From NCBI GenBank assembly GCA_023614405.1, contig CM042688.1, forward strand, positions 374,715,331-374,779,330: 64,000 bases of DNA, given 5' to 3'. The stretch is from Avena insularis (lineage: Eukaryota; Streptophyta; Magnoliopsida; Poales; Poaceae). Below the pieces are notes generated by a model. That model saw only the letters and a program-made list of their open reading frames with translations, did not search any database and was not told where the DNA came from. This document shows positions 11,488 through 21,887 of the stretch, one piece after another. A program made the translations under genes and the position numbers. Each line of letters starts with the position of its first letter. The first letter of the stretch is position 1.

Positions 11488-12032
11488 AACTCACTCAAAA
11501 CTGACAAGAAAGTAGATCTTACCGGGGAAATCTGTGCCGTGGCACATAATATGTACCTCACGGCAGAACGTATGCCGCAGCAGAAAAACAACACAAAATC
11601 GTTCCATGGCAGGAAATCAGATTCGTGGCAGACACCGACTCGCGGCAGAAAAACAGGCGTTTTCTGTGCCACGGCAGAGTCGGCAGGAATTTTTTTAAAA
11701 TTTTTACTTGCCATGTAGTAAACAATGAGGACTCTTGTATGGATCGGATCTAGCTTGGTGGCAGCTGAAAATAATGGTGGAAACAACTACAAAGAAGAAA
11801 CTACAAAGAATAGATCTATGAAGAACAGATCTAGATCTAATCTAATAGAGGAACACGACTAACAACTATTACTCGAAAACGATGTAATCTAGGCTATGGC
11901 AACTATTTTTGTGGGGCTTTTTCTGTATAGGACGAAAATCAAGATCTAATCTATGGATGGATTGTGGATTGCTTACCGAGGCAATGAGGAAATCTGATAC
12001 CAAGATGCTATTGCTCACCGAGTAACCCAGCA
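11488..12032 (-). other. Leader region of nested element (PBS to ORF)
   Basis: Non-coding on the minus strand apart from a 100-codon frame at 11484-11786 without recognisable domains. It carries several copies of TGCCACGGCA-like palindromes (11530-11680), as the LTRs do. Confidence 0.4.
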
Positions 12033-12043
12033 CTCTGATACCA
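12033..12043 (-). other. Primer-binding site (initiator-Met tRNA) of nested element
   Basis: The minus strand reads TGGTATCAGAG three bases inside the 5' LTR end at 12047. This is the standard plant PBS complementary to the 3' end of initiator tRNA-Met. Confidence 0.92.
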
Positions 12044-12046
12044 AGA

Positions 12047-12919
12047 TGATATGGGGTGGCCCGATCTTCTAAGCAAGCTCTTGTGGATATTGATGGTGGA
12101 TGATAGATAACTAGTGCGTAGCTATGATCTCTCCCGCTTGAACCCTGATGCCAATGCAACAGCTCTCGAACCTTGTAGGATATTCACAACACCACACTCT
12201 TGCGCACGCAGCGGTCGACCATGAACGGTAGTTTGCAATATACTAATTCCCAATGGAACAACATATCACACTCAATTGCAATTGGTAGAATTTGATCACA
12301 GGGTAATTCTAGAGGTTCTGTAAAAGAAACCACTCGAAAATAATTTTAACATGGTCTAAACCTAACTAGTAGTGTGCCCCATCTATTTATGAGTCTGGGG
12401 ATGCGGCGACTAAGGGGGTGACCAAGTTGGTCCCACCCAACTAGGGTATAAACCAACCCAAAATTTGGGTTCGGCTCAGGGTTCTGCCGTGGCAGAGTTT
12501 GGGCCTGTTTCTGTGCCGCGACAGCCTGTCGTGGCAGAAAAGGACTCTGTTTCTATGCCACGGCAGCCTATCGTGGCAGGAAAACGCGTTGTTTCTCTGC
12601 CACGGCAGATATCCTACCATGTCTTGATGTTCTTCTTGGTAGCTCCTTGCGCTTCCTCCCTCTCCTCCCTCGCGCATTCTTCATTGGTCAACACGCCATG
12701 CTCCATATGCTTCAGCTCCTCGTCCGTTCTACGCCTTCTTCTCCCATGTACCTGATCATACAATAGCACAAAGACTTAGGCAATATAAAGTTCTTATAAA
12801 TGAAAGCATCATGGTCAACTAGGAATGAATTCACATGATAGTCATTATTGATTTGACTCAATTTTTCCTTCCAGTTCAAGCAGTCAGAATCATCATAATC
12901 CTTTTATATATCCTCATCA
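12047..12919 (-). repeat. 5' LTR of nested non-autonomous element
   Basis: About 873 bp. Its ends pair with 8569-9435. A TATA-like CATAAATAG lies on the minus strand at 12383-12391 and is a plausible U3/R promoter. Confidence 0.9.
12383..12391 (-). promoter_or_regulatory. TATA box in 5' LTR of nested element
   Basis: CATAAATAG on the minus strand, in an otherwise GC-rich part of the LTR. The equivalent position in the 3' LTR (about 8903-8915) keeps the same sequence. Confidence 0.5.
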
Positions 12920-12924
12920 TGGGG

Positions 12925-13560
12925 TATAACTCGTTTGTGTATATGTGTATTTGCTTTGGATTTTTGTATTAGTTGTGACTAATTTGCCATGGTGCGTGGG
13001 GCCAGTCGCCTTGCGACTCCGTAGGGGCGAGTCCGCAGGCACTAGTGGGGTCGGTTTAGGTGAGTCCCCAAGAGTTGTACTTAGCCGTGTTGGGCGTGTG
13101 CCTATTGTAAGGTCTGGTGCGTTGTTTGTAACGCGTCTCTTCCCCTGGCTCGGAGAGCTAGTCGTGTGGCGAGTCCAAGGAAGCTCTCTTACTTGGTGTG
13201 TTCCCGAGCTGTGTGAGGGTTTCTGGTTGCAAAGTCCCTGTGCGTGATACTTAACTGTTCGAGTCGCTTTGTGCGAGGATGGGGAGGACAGGTCGCTGTG
13301 GGAAGCGTTTGTCGGTTGTCTTGGACCAGTGGGCCAGTCCAGCGGGGCGACTTCGATGGTGGCTCCGGGTTGGCGTGTTCATGGACGACACAAAGCCCGA
13401 ATATTTTCAGTGCCCTTGGGTCACACTACTTAGCCATGCCGGTCACTCGACCAAGGGTTGACTGCCGTAGGTACCATATTGCTAAATGTACGAGTGTGAG
13501 TGGAACAAGAGTATGGTGAGTAGACACAATTTGTGCGATCCGAATGAATTTCATTATATA
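12925..13560. other. Gypsy 3' region between antisense gene and integrase end; no gene
   Basis: This continues the plus-strand downstream flank of the antisense gene after removal of the nested element. ORFs at 12945-13247 and 13244-13519 are open but show no family resemblance. CGAGTC-type short motifs recur. It is probably the non-coding spacer separating the two convergent transcription units of the gypsy element. Confidence 0.4.
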
Positions 13561-14832
13561 TCATCTGGGTACAAGTTTGGGTTCTATGCATAGAAAATTC
13601 GGAGGAGGTTTACATTCCATGGCCTCCCGACCTCAAGCTGGCCATTGCCTCGTATGTTGATGAGGTAGTAGGCGTTCTTACCGAGGACGCGCCCTAAGGC
13701 AAATGGTCCCTCCCATGGGGTGGAGAGATTGTGCATGCCCTTCTTGTCCTAGGCCAATCGTAGGAGCAAGTCGCCTTCCTGGAAGGTGTGGGTCCGGACT
13801 CGGTGGCTGTGGTAGCAGTGGAGTCCCTGCTGGTAGATGGCTGTGCGGGAGCGAGCCAGGTCGCGTGCCTCGTCGAGCTAGTCGATGACGTCTTGGCAGG
13901 CAATCTCGTTTGTCACCTCGACATAGTTGGAAACCCGAGATGAGTCGTGCTCTAGGTCAGTTGGCATTATGGCTTCGGTGCCATACACCATGAAGAAGGG
14001 CGTGAACCCCCTAGAGCGGTTAATGGAGGTGTGGATCCCCCATATTACGGAGGGGAGCTCTTCGACCCAGCATCCTCGGGTTCGCTCGAGGGGCACTTGG
14101 ATTCGTGGCTTGAGCCCGTGGAGGACGCTCTGATTGGCACGTTCTGCTTGGCCGTTCGACTGCGGGTGGGCGACTGAGGCAAGGTCGATTCACATGCTAT
14201 GCTCTTCGCAGAATTCTGCCATGGCGCCCTTGGCGAAGTTGGTTCCATTGTCCGCTATGATGTTGTGCGGGTATCTGTACTGGTAGATGAGCTCGCGGAG
14301 GAACTTGTTGGCCGTCTTGCCATCACACTTTTTGATCGGCTTGGCTTCGACCCATTTGGTGAACTTGTCGACCGCGACCAGGAGGTGGGTGAAGCCGGAT
14401 GGGGCCTTCTTGAATGGGCCGACCATGTCCATGCCCCATATGGCGAATGGCCAGGTGATGGGGATGGTCTTGAGTGCCAAACCAGGGAGATGTGTCTAGT
14501 TGGCGTCAATGTTGGACAATGATAGTGGCGTCGGCGTGCGCGGTAAGCTAGTACAAGCCATGCCGCATGGTCTTGGCGACCAGCGACTTGGAGCCTGTGT
14601 GATGGCCGTAGTCGTCGACGTGGATGTCCTGGAGGATCTTGCGTCCTTCTTCTGGCGTTACACAACGTTGGAACACGCCGGTCACGCAGTGTTTGTGGAG
14701 CTCAGTGTTGATGATGACGAAGGATTTGTAGCGGTGCACGATCATTCGCGCTTCCGTCTCGTTGCTAGGGAGGATCTTGTGCTCGAGGAAGGCAACATAT
14801 GGTGCCTTCCAGTCGCTGGGCTCCACGATCAT
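13560..14832 (-). pseudogene. Integrase of gypsy element (zinc-binding, catalytic core and C-terminal part)
   Basis: Reading leftwards: a zinc-binding region ILQDIHVDDYGHHTG (about 14600-14640), then the core with GMDMVGPF (first catalytic Asp), VDKFTKWVEAKPI, IADNGTNFA (second Asp), and a third-block NGQAERAN (catalytic Glu) near 14140. The C-terminal region reads INRSRGFTPFFMVYGTEA, followed by LLLRL and the WEGPF block. All three acidic residues of the D,D-E triad are visible. The frame is broken by a frameshift between 14548 and 14480 and by stops near 14187, 13880 and 13750. No chromodomain was seen at the end. The role is insertion of element cDNA into the host chromosome. Confidence 0.85.
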
Positions 14833-15012
14833 GGCGACTAGGGCCGACTCGGGTTGCAGTGGTATCCCGATGTCGATCTCCTTTGGCAGGGAGACTGAAG
14901 GCTTGTGGATGATGTCGAGGAAGACGCCTGCGGGTGGCGTTTGCCGAGCCGACCCAATGCGGGAGAGGGCGTCTGCCTCCTCATTATTTCTCCTGTTGAT
15001 CCACTCGACTGT

Positions 15013-15348
15013 TTAACCGTAGATTTGTCCTCCTAGCTGGTCTACCGCTTGGCGGTATGCTATCATTATCGGGGAGACGAAGTTGTAGGTCCCGGTGACA
15101 TGGTCGGCGACTAGGTCAGAGTTGCTGTAGCACCATAGACGGTTGACGTTCATCTCCTTAGCAGCCCGCATGCCATGAAGGAGGGCCTCGTACTTTGCCA
15201 TGTTGTTGGTGCAGGTCTTGAAGTTGAGGTGGAGCACGTAGCGGAGCTTGTCTCCGTTGGGGGAGGTCAATATGACCCCGGCCCCAACACCGTCGGTGTT
15301 CTTGGACCCATCGAAGTGGAGTGGCCAGTAGTGGAGGTATGGGAGCAT
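15013..15348 (-). pseudogene. RNase H domain of gypsy element (plant 'archaeal-like' type)
   Basis: HFDGSKNTDGVGAGVILTS supplies the first acidic residue. NNMAKYEALLHGMRAA supplies the catalytic Glu, and NSDLVADHVTGTY the next Asp. This form, after a first RT-linked RNase H, is typical of Tat-type elements. The segment 15013-15348 is open, but flanking stops separate it from RT (upstream) and integrase (downstream). It would remove the RNA strand of the RNA:DNA hybrid. Confidence 0.8.
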
Positions 15349-15384
15349 CTCCGGCTGTTGTGCTTCTTCCCAGTCTGCGAGGAA

Positions 15385-16600
15385 TCAGCCAGGGCTTGCA
15401 ACTTGATCGCTTTGCAAGGCTCGTATTTGATGTTGTGGACGCCGATTTCGATGGACCACTTGGCCACTCGCCCAATTGCCTCGCAATTGTGTATGATGTC
15501 CTGCAGTGGAATGGAGGAGACAACCGTGATTGGGTGCTCCTGGAAGTAGTGAGGGAGTCATCGTTGAGTTCGGAATACCACGTATACCAGTTTCTGGAAC
15601 TGTGGGTAGCGCTATCTTGAGTCCGTCAGGACTTTGCTGATGTAGTATATGGGGCGTTGCACGGGGAGCTTCTCTCCCTTCTCTGGCCATTCGACGACCA
15701 TCACGGTGCTGATGACTCGAGTGGAGGCCACCACATAGACAAGCATTGGCTCTTTGTCGATTGGGGCGGCGAGGAGTGGAGCTGCGAGTAACACATCTTT
15801 GAGTGCTTTGAGTGCGTTGTCCGCCTCCGCATCCCATTGGAACATGGGGTTCTTGCGCATCAGGTAGTAGAGGGGCATTGCCTTCTCATCGAGCCGGGGA
15901 ATGAGGCGACTGAGAGCCGCGACTCGCCCTTCCAACTTCTGGATGTCACGCAGGCACTCGGGTTTCCCGAGTCGCGCGATGGTGTCGATCTTGGTGGGGT
16001 TGGCCTTGATGCCTCGTTTGGAGACCACATATCCTAGGAGTTATCCGGTGGGGATGCCGAAAGTGCATTTTCCTAGGTTGAGCTTGATGTTGTACCTCTG
16101 TAGATTTGCGAAGGTTTCGGCCAAGTCGGCGAGCAGGTCGTCCTGGCGGGTATGTTGATGTAGACATGTATGTTGTGGCCAGTTTGGCTCGCGAGGCACT
16201 CCTGCATGTACCTTTGTTAGGTGGCGCCGACATTCTTGAGGCCGAACGTCATGGACGTGTAGCAGAAGGCGCTGAATGGCATGATGAACGCCGTCTTCTC
16301 CTCATCCTCGACCGCCATTTTGATCTGGTTGTAGCCAGAATACGCGTCGAGGAAGCACAGCGACTCTGATCCCGTGGTCAAGTCGATGATCTAGTCGATG
16401 CGTGGTAGGACGAACTCCTCCTTCGGGCAGACACTGTTGATGTTGGTGTAGTCGACACACATTCTCCATGTGTTGTACTTTTTCAGGACCAGGACTAGGT
16501 TTGCCAGCCACTTGGAGTATTTGATTGGCCGAATGAAGCATGCGGCTAGCAGGCACTATACTTCTTCGGTGATTGCTCGGCGGCGCTCTTCATTGAAGGG
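15385..16600 (-). pseudogene. Reverse transcriptase of gypsy element, catalytic motif deleted
   Basis: Fingers/palm motifs are visible on the minus strand: WRMCVDYTNIN (about 16440-16470), LDAYSGYNQIKMAV (about 16310-16350) and MPFSAFCYTSMTFGLKNVGAT (about 16220-16285). The thumb/connection region at 15612-16028 is open (SKRGIKANPTKIDTI, RDIQKLEGRVAALSR, FQWDAEAD). Where YVDDMVV is expected, after NIHVYI near 16150-16165, the two Asp codons and several following codons are missing and the frame shifts. Stops are present near 16398, 16215 and 16038. The enzyme could not polymerise DNA. Confidence 0.85.
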
Positions 16601-16743
16601 CCGCAGTGACTGCTTTACTGGTCGCACTTTGGGTCGGTGTTGAGTTTGTTCTCAGCAAGTTCCCTCGGGACACCGGGTATGTCAGATGGTTTCCATGCGA
16701 AGATGTCGCGATTCTCATGGAGGAACTCGATAAGCGTGCTTTC

Positions 16744-17361
16744 CTATGCGGGGCTCATGTGCACCCCAATGGTGACCGTCTGGCTAGAGTCGTCCGGGAC
16801 GAGCTCGACGATGCGGGTGTGTGTGGTCGTCTCGAACGTGGAGCTCGCGGCATTTGGCTTATTCAGGATGGTGGGGTCATCCTTGTTGATGTTGCCCGCA
16901 TATTTCGCGAGTTCCTCCGTGGGGTCAGTCTCCACGGCGATGACGGCTTCAGCAAGCTCAGCGCCTTTGTCTTCGCATTCCACGCCCATATCAGGGTCGC
17001 CGTGGACGGTGATGATGTCGCTTGGACCTAGAAGCTTCATCGTGTTGTAGGCGTAGTGGGGGGTCGCCATGAATTTGGTGAACGTTTGGCGTCCCAGGAC
17101 ATAGTGGTAGGGGCTGCGGAAGTTCATCAGCTCGAACACGATCCGCTCGGTGCGGTAGTTTGCCGGTGTGCCGAAGGTGACTGACAGCATTACTTTTCCA
17201 ATCGGGTATGCCTTCCGACCGGGGACAATGCTATGGAAGGTTGTCAGGGTCGGCTCGATTGCTGATTCTGGGAGCTGGAGCCTCTTGAACGTGTCTAAGT
17301 ACATGATATTGATGGAGCTCCTGCCGTCCATTAGTGTCTTGGGTAGCCAGTAGTCAGCCAC
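16744..17361 (-). pseudogene. Aspartic protease region of gypsy element
   Basis: Residues 8-20 read KTLMDGRSSINIMY, corresponding to the usual LMDGGSSINI active site with one Gly changed to Arg. YVLGRQTFTKFMATPHYAY further on matches the conserved C-terminal protease block. An acidic linker (about residues 130-180) leads towards RT. It is open for 205 codons, but the upstream gag frame is cut off by stops at 17362-17430. It would cleave the gag-pol polyprotein. Confidence 0.8.
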
Positions 17362-17427
17362 TTTGGGCCTGACTACCAGGGCGACTCACACTGGGTACTC
17401 GATCTTGGGTGTGTGGTCCTGGCGACT

Positions 17428-19760
17428 CTAGGTGATGCTTTGCTTAGACCAGTTGAGGAAGCAGGGGATATCGACCTGTGTCACTGCATTGACGGCGACT
17501 GCGCGGGCGAGCACCTTCTTCTCGCGCTTGGTGTTGTGCCCGGTGAAGGTGTGGAGTGATCCGACGGCGTTGCCGAAGCCGCCGGCGTTTCCGTTGTCCC
17601 TTGGCGGGTTGTTGTTGGGGTCATCCTGTGCCCGCCTTGCGTTTTCAATTTCCTTGAGGGAGTGGAAGCCTATGGTAGTGTGGGTGGCAGGCTTTCTCTC
17701 CCTGCTGTGGTAGACACAGGGTTGGTTGAGTAGGGCGGCGGGGTCGAATTTCGGCCTCACCGTGTTGTTGGCACGGTAGTTCTTCGGGTCATGTTGGCTG
17801 TATCCGGCATTGGCGACGAAGTCGACTCGCCCATCACCGTGGCGCTTGCCGGTGATGCGAGTCTTGCTGTAGCGCATGTCATGCTATCGCCCGCTGTCGT
17901 GGGTGCTGATGCGGCCTCTTCCTCCCGACTCGTCGTTGGAGTCTTGGTTGGGGTACTCTTCCGCATAGCGCTTGGAGATCTCAAGGAGGTCGGGGATGTT
18001 GTCGAGCATCCGGTAGACCCTCTTGATCTTAGCGACCAGGGGTACGTACCGGCACGTGTTCTTGAAGCAGTGTATCACTGTGTCCGGGTGGATGCCGGAG
18101 GCGTTGATCCATAGTTCCTGCCACCTTTGGATCCAGTGGCGGGTCGACTCGCGTTGTCCCTGGATGCATTTTTCCAGGTCCTCGATGGTGGTGGCGCGGG
18201 TGTAGGAGCCCTCAAAGTGCCTGACGAAGGCATCCCGCATCTCTTCCCACTAGTCGATGTTGTCCGTGGGAAGGGTGTTGATCCATTGCTGGGTCGCACC
18301 CTCCATCATCAGGGGGAGGTAGCGAGCGGCTAGCAGGTCGGTGTGGCCAGCGATTCCCTTTGCCATGAGGTACGTTGGGTCGTACTTTTCGATCCCCTTG
18401 GGCGCCTTGAAGTTGGCGGGGTACTTCTCGCCTCGGATCATAGGTCCGAAGCACTGGGGACCGACTCGGCTGAGCGAGCCCCTGGGTTCAGGGTCGCCGT
18501 GGTTGGTGAGGGTGTGCCTCAAGTCGTTGGGCTGGCACGCCCGCCAAGCCTGGTTGTTGACGATGTGCGTTCGGGCGTCGATGGGTTGCCTGTTGGCGGC
18601 GACCGTGTTGTTCACCGGTAACAACTTGTTGGTGGAGAGCGCGGGGTTGGTGGCCCGTGGCTGGTACACCAAGGGCTAGGGCGGTGGGAAGTTCACGGCG
18701 TTGGCGACGGTTGGATGGCCACTTGAGGCCGCCCTGCTTGCCGATAAGTGGGAATACATCCGCCCCCGTGGGTCGACTCCCGTGGCTTGCTGCTCGACGA
18801 CCCTAGCGAGTAGTGCCTTGGCATACTGGATCTGTAGCACGCCTTCTCCTTGGACATCGAGGTGGGCGACTGCGGCGTCGGCCGCGACGACATTTTCCAT
18901 TAGAGTGGGAGCCTGTTGGCGTCACGGACCTGTGGCGATATTATGATCCGCGGCTAGTATGGTGGGGGCGTGCGACCAATGGGTGGCGGTGGGGCCCTAG
19001 TCGCCGGAGTGCTGGGTGGTGGTCGGTTGCTGCCACCTGGTGGTGTGTTCTCGCAGTACTCGTGCTGAGCCGCGCGTGCGGGGTCGCTTTTGTCATTGAA
19101 GTTCAGGACACGACCCTGGACGTTCTAGTTTAGGCGGGTCCTGATGCGACGCTGGTGGTAGAGCCACAGCTCCTGCGCCATTGCCCGCTCGAGGCAGAAT
19201 TTCTCGCGCTCGGCTAGCTCCTTGCGCTACCCCTCCTCTAGTCGCAGGCGGGCTTCCTCCACCTTCGTGGCTGTCGCGGTTGGAGGGATCGGTGTAGAGA
19301 ATGGATCCGGCGGGGTGACCGTGCTGCCCGCCATGTAAATCGTGTTGAAGCGATTGGATCTAGCGCGGAAGTCCTCGGGGGACTCTGATCCGGAGTCGGA
19401 ATCGAAGATTCCAACGATGGAGGAATCCTTGAAGTCCTCAGGGTTGGAGACCCGCGTGATGGTTTCCTCCCGTGATTCTACGGTGATGGATCCATCGACC
19501 GATGCAGGGGTCACGGAGTCGGCATCGTCGTGGAGGGCCGCGTCGTCTGCGGCGGCGTAGGTCTCGACCGGGTTGCTGGCGGCCGAGTCGTATTCGATGG
19601 CGAGACGGCTGATGGAGTGGACCTGCTCCTCCGAGAGTAGATCGCGGCGTGGCGGTGATCCGCCGACAATCACCGTTGCCGCCGGGTCGACTGCATCGGT
19701 GAAGCTGACGAACAGGTTGATGGTGCCAACCGCATTATCCTGCTGTGGGTGATCGGACAC
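17428..19760 (-). pseudogene. Gag of gypsy element (broken)
   Basis: Starts at ATG 19760 with an acidic, Ser/Thr-rich N-terminal region (to 19227). The capsid-like retrotransposon gag domain lies at 18450-17950: MIRGEKYPANFKAPKGIEKY, ATQQWINTLP, MRDAFVRHFEGSYTR, then DLEKCIQGQRESTRHWIQRW. A basic, Asn-rich C-terminal part follows (17877-17428). No CCHC knuckle was seen. Stops at about 19226, 18901, 18673, 18247 and 17882 break the frame, mostly TAG/TGA consistent with C-to-T changes. The role is capsid formation around element RNA. Confidence 0.8.
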
Positions 19761-19884
19761 GACGCCGGGAAGTAGCTACTGGGCAGTATCTGTAAAATCC
19801 CGTCTGTGGCATCGTGCAACCGGTGGCGATCGGTCGATCGATGGGTGAGTAGGGTCTTGCCGCAGAACTCAGGCCCGTCCGGCT

Positions 19885-19905
19885 AGGCCCCACGATGGGT
19901 GACAC
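19885..19905 (-). other. Primer-binding-site region of gypsy element
   Basis: Directly inside the 5' LTR the minus strand reads GTGTCACCCATCGTGGGGCC. Grass gypsy elements often show a TGGCGCCCACCGTGGGGC-like sequence at this position, so this appears to be a decayed version. The cognate tRNA was not assigned. Confidence 0.4.
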
Positions 19906-20389
19906 TATCGTGGAAATGGCCACGGTAGTCGCTGCCACTGGCAGCGAATGATAGAATCGGGGTCGAGAGTTGGCTGCCATCTGTGGTGCGAGATGGGGCG
20001 GATGCACATGGATTTACCCAGGTTCAGCCCCCTGGAGGGTAAAGACCTACTCCTGCTAGATTAGATTGATGTAGAGAGAGTTACAGGGGTGGCGAGATCA
20101 GCCTCTAAGCAGTGAGTCGCTTGAAGGGCTGTATGATGGAACATAAGTCCTCAGACTACCCTAGGGAGGCTTATATAGGAGGCACCTCGCTAGGGTTTAC
20201 AGTTTACAACCAAACAAGATATGGATTCAGAGGCTTTGACCTAATCTGACTAGGCTTCAAAAATGCACGGGCCTCCGGTCTCCAATCGCCAGCCTTCTCC
20301 TCAACAGATTCGATCCGGGCCCACTCGCTAAGCCTTTGACCCGATTGGAACGTCCTGCTGGGCATACCCTATTCGGCATATCCCCATCA
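19906..20389 (-). repeat. 5' LTR of gypsy element
   Basis: About 484 bp, partner of 4086-4583. The terminal dinucleotide on the plus strand has mutated from TG to TA (TATCGTGG), which supports age. A minus-strand TATATAAG at 20170-20177 is the likely promoter of gag-pol. Confidence 0.9.
20170..20177 (-). promoter_or_regulatory. TATA box of gypsy 5' LTR
   Basis: The minus strand reads TATATAAG, conserved in the other LTR at about 4350-4357. It lies upstream of gag in the right orientation. Confidence 0.55.
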
Positions 20390-20394
20390 CATAT
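20390..20394. repeat. Target-site duplication CATAT (right) of gypsy element
   Basis: Exact copy of 4081-4085. Confidence 0.92.
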
Positions 20395-20707
20395 CATTAC
20401 CTTGTGAAAAATCACATGTTGGTGAAGTGGTAGAAGATGAGAACTCTTCTCGACCGGAAGTGGAAGCAACACAATCGTCCTCAAAAATATTGGAAACAAC
20501 ATATTTATCTTGAAGTTTTGTTCATAACGCATGAGCGCTCCAAAAAGGTATGACTGAAGAAGTAACTACATGGCTCAAAGCATTAACAAGAACATTAGAA
20601 GCTTGAGCATCGAGATATAAATTTTTCTCATCCTCACAAGATAGAATAAGGAAATCCATTGGAGGAGAAAAACCTATATCTACAATTCTCTCCAAATTTG
20701 GGTCCAT
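20395..20707 (-). pseudogene. gag N-terminal part of the Copia-like element, separated by the gypsy insertion
   Basis: ATG at 20707 opens with MDPNLERIVDIGFSPPMDF, then KNLYLDAQASNVLVNAL and a UBN2-like IPFWSAHA block. A TGA at about 20519-20521 interrupts the frame where similar gags have Trp. Beyond the stop the same frame continues to the insertion point at 20394. Across the TSD it stays in phase with the gag part that resumes at 4085 and runs down to 2225. This shows that the two halves were one gene before the 16.3-kb insertion. Confidence 0.8.
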
Positions 20708-20842
20708 GGCCCGAAAATGATTAAGAATATGAATTTTTCACATCTCACAACATGTGCCATCGAATATAAAAATGTCATCATGCACTAATCCCCTAGCCGA
20801 CATCTTTACACTCAAGGCGGTGAAGCCCAAAAAGAGAGACCC
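20708..20842 (-). other. Leader between PBS and gag of Copia-like element
   Basis: Short untranslated stretch on the minus strand with no ORF of note. Confidence 0.5.
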
Positions 20843-20844
20843 GG

Positions 20845-20855
20845 CTCTGATACCA
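20845..20855 (-). other. Primer-binding site (initiator-Met tRNA) of Copia-like element
   Basis: The minus strand reads TGGTATCAGAG, extending to CC, two bases inside the LTR end. It defines the LTR/internal border at 20857/20858. Confidence 0.92.
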
Positions 20856-21834
20856 ATTGAAAAGGATACAGATGCTGCCTAGAGGGGGGGTGAATAGGCA
20901 GTTTAAAACTTTTACGAGAAGGGCTTAACAAAGGAGGATTAAAACTAGCATTTACTTTGTTAAGAACAAAACCTATATAAATTAAGGTTCACCTATGCAC
21001 ACCAACAACTTATGCTAAGAAGAACAAGCAACTATGTGATAGCTAGATATAAGACTTCAAGCATGAAGGCTATCACAAAGTAAAGTGCATAAGTAAATAG
21101 CTCGTGTATAGAGATAACCGAGGCACGCGGAGACGATGATTTATTACCGAGTTCCTCCCATAGAGAGTACGTCTCATTGGAGGGGTGGGCGGTGCTAAGA
21201 CCACCACGCCACAAAAGGCCTCACCCTATTCTCATATGAACCGTGCCAAAAGAGGCCTGGTTCACTTCACCATTGGTGCACTTGTTAGTGGTAATCCATA
21301 ACCTCTCATAAAGATTGGGGAACTTCTCCACAACTCAATTGGAGGCTCCCAACAAACAAGCTCAGGGAAATCTCCACAGCTTAATTGGAGGCCCCAAGTA
21401 ATCCACAACCCTGCAAAACAACTAAACCGTATAGGGTTCCAAGAACCCAAGAGTAAAAAGCTTCTCACCTTTCATGCAATCGAATCCTCACCGAGAACTC
21501 AAACCGATGCACCAAATGCAATGTCAAGAACACAAGAAGTGCTCAAGTCATTCTTTCCCAAATTCCACCAAATCTACAAAAGCTAGTGGGAGAATAAGAG
21601 AGGACGGACACAAGAGGAAATCCACAAAAGAAACCCTAAGATCTAGATCTCAATATGTTCCCCTCACATAGAGGAGAGATGGATTGGTGGAGTTATAGAT
21701 CTAGATCCCCCTTTCAAATCCCCCAAAAAGATTCAAGAAATATGGGAGGGATTGAGAGTATTTGCAAGATCTTGAAGGTCAAAACAATGGAGGAGAGAGA
21801 ATGCAAGCAACCAGCCTAAGGAGGAAGAAGGGGT

Positions 21835-21843
21835 CTATTTATA
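21835..21843 (-). promoter_or_regulatory. TATA box of Copia-like 5' LTR
   Basis: The minus strand reads TATAAATAG, preceded by GC-rich sequence and followed by a CT-rich leader (CTTCTTCCTCC). This is a textbook plant LTR promoter layout. Confidence 0.7.
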
Positions 21844-21887
21844 CCCCTCCCCGCCAAAATATGACCATTTGGGACCTCCCAGGACGG

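Larger units (their letters stand above)
8569..12919 (-). mobile_element. Non-autonomous LTR retrotransposon, 4.35 kb, nested in the gypsy element
   Basis: LTRs at 8569-9435 and 12047-12919 share ends TGATATGGGG...ATCA, with TGGGG TSDs. A primer-binding site matching initiator-Met tRNA (12033-12043) and a polypurine tract (9436-9449) place the 5' LTR on the right, so the element runs on the minus strand. The internal region is only 2.6 kb. It holds one broken protease-like ORF and no RT, RNase H or integrase, so it must have relied on enzymes from another element. By eye the first roughly 130 aligned LTR bases differ at about 11 sites, which implies a fairly old insertion. Confidence 0.9.
4086..20389 (-). 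mobile_element. Ty3/gypsy LTR retrotransposon (Tat-like), 16.3 kb including a nested 4.35-kb element
   Basis: Bounded by two LTRs of about 0.5 kb (4086-4583 and 19906-20389) and a perfect CATAT TSD. Gag, aspartic protease, RT, RNase H and integrase remnants all lie on the minus strand in gypsy order (protease-RT-RNase H-integrase), so the 5' LTR is the right one. A long 3' region (4584-13560) carries an antisense, intron-containing gene on the plus strand. The RNase H form and the antisense ORF fit the plant Tat lineage (established knowledge; the assignment is inference). The LTRs differ at many sites, and both gag-pol and the antisense gene are littered with stops, so the copy is old. A second retrotransposon occupies 8569-12919. 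Confidence 0.9.

Noticed and set aside
12033..12043. tRNA gene at the initiator-Met-like sequence (also at 20845-20855)
   Set aside because: Only the 3'-end complement is present, directly inside LTR ends. These are retrotransposon primer-binding sites.
12945..13519. Two adjacent plus-strand ORFs of 100 and 91 codons
   Set aside because: No recognisable family. They lie in the downstream flank of the antisense gene and are probably chance open frames in GC-rich spacer.
14255..15837. Alternative minus-strand ORFs (121-150 codons) rich in Arg/Pro/His
   Set aside because: Out-of-frame readings of the integrase and RNase H regions; the in-frame versions show the known motifs.
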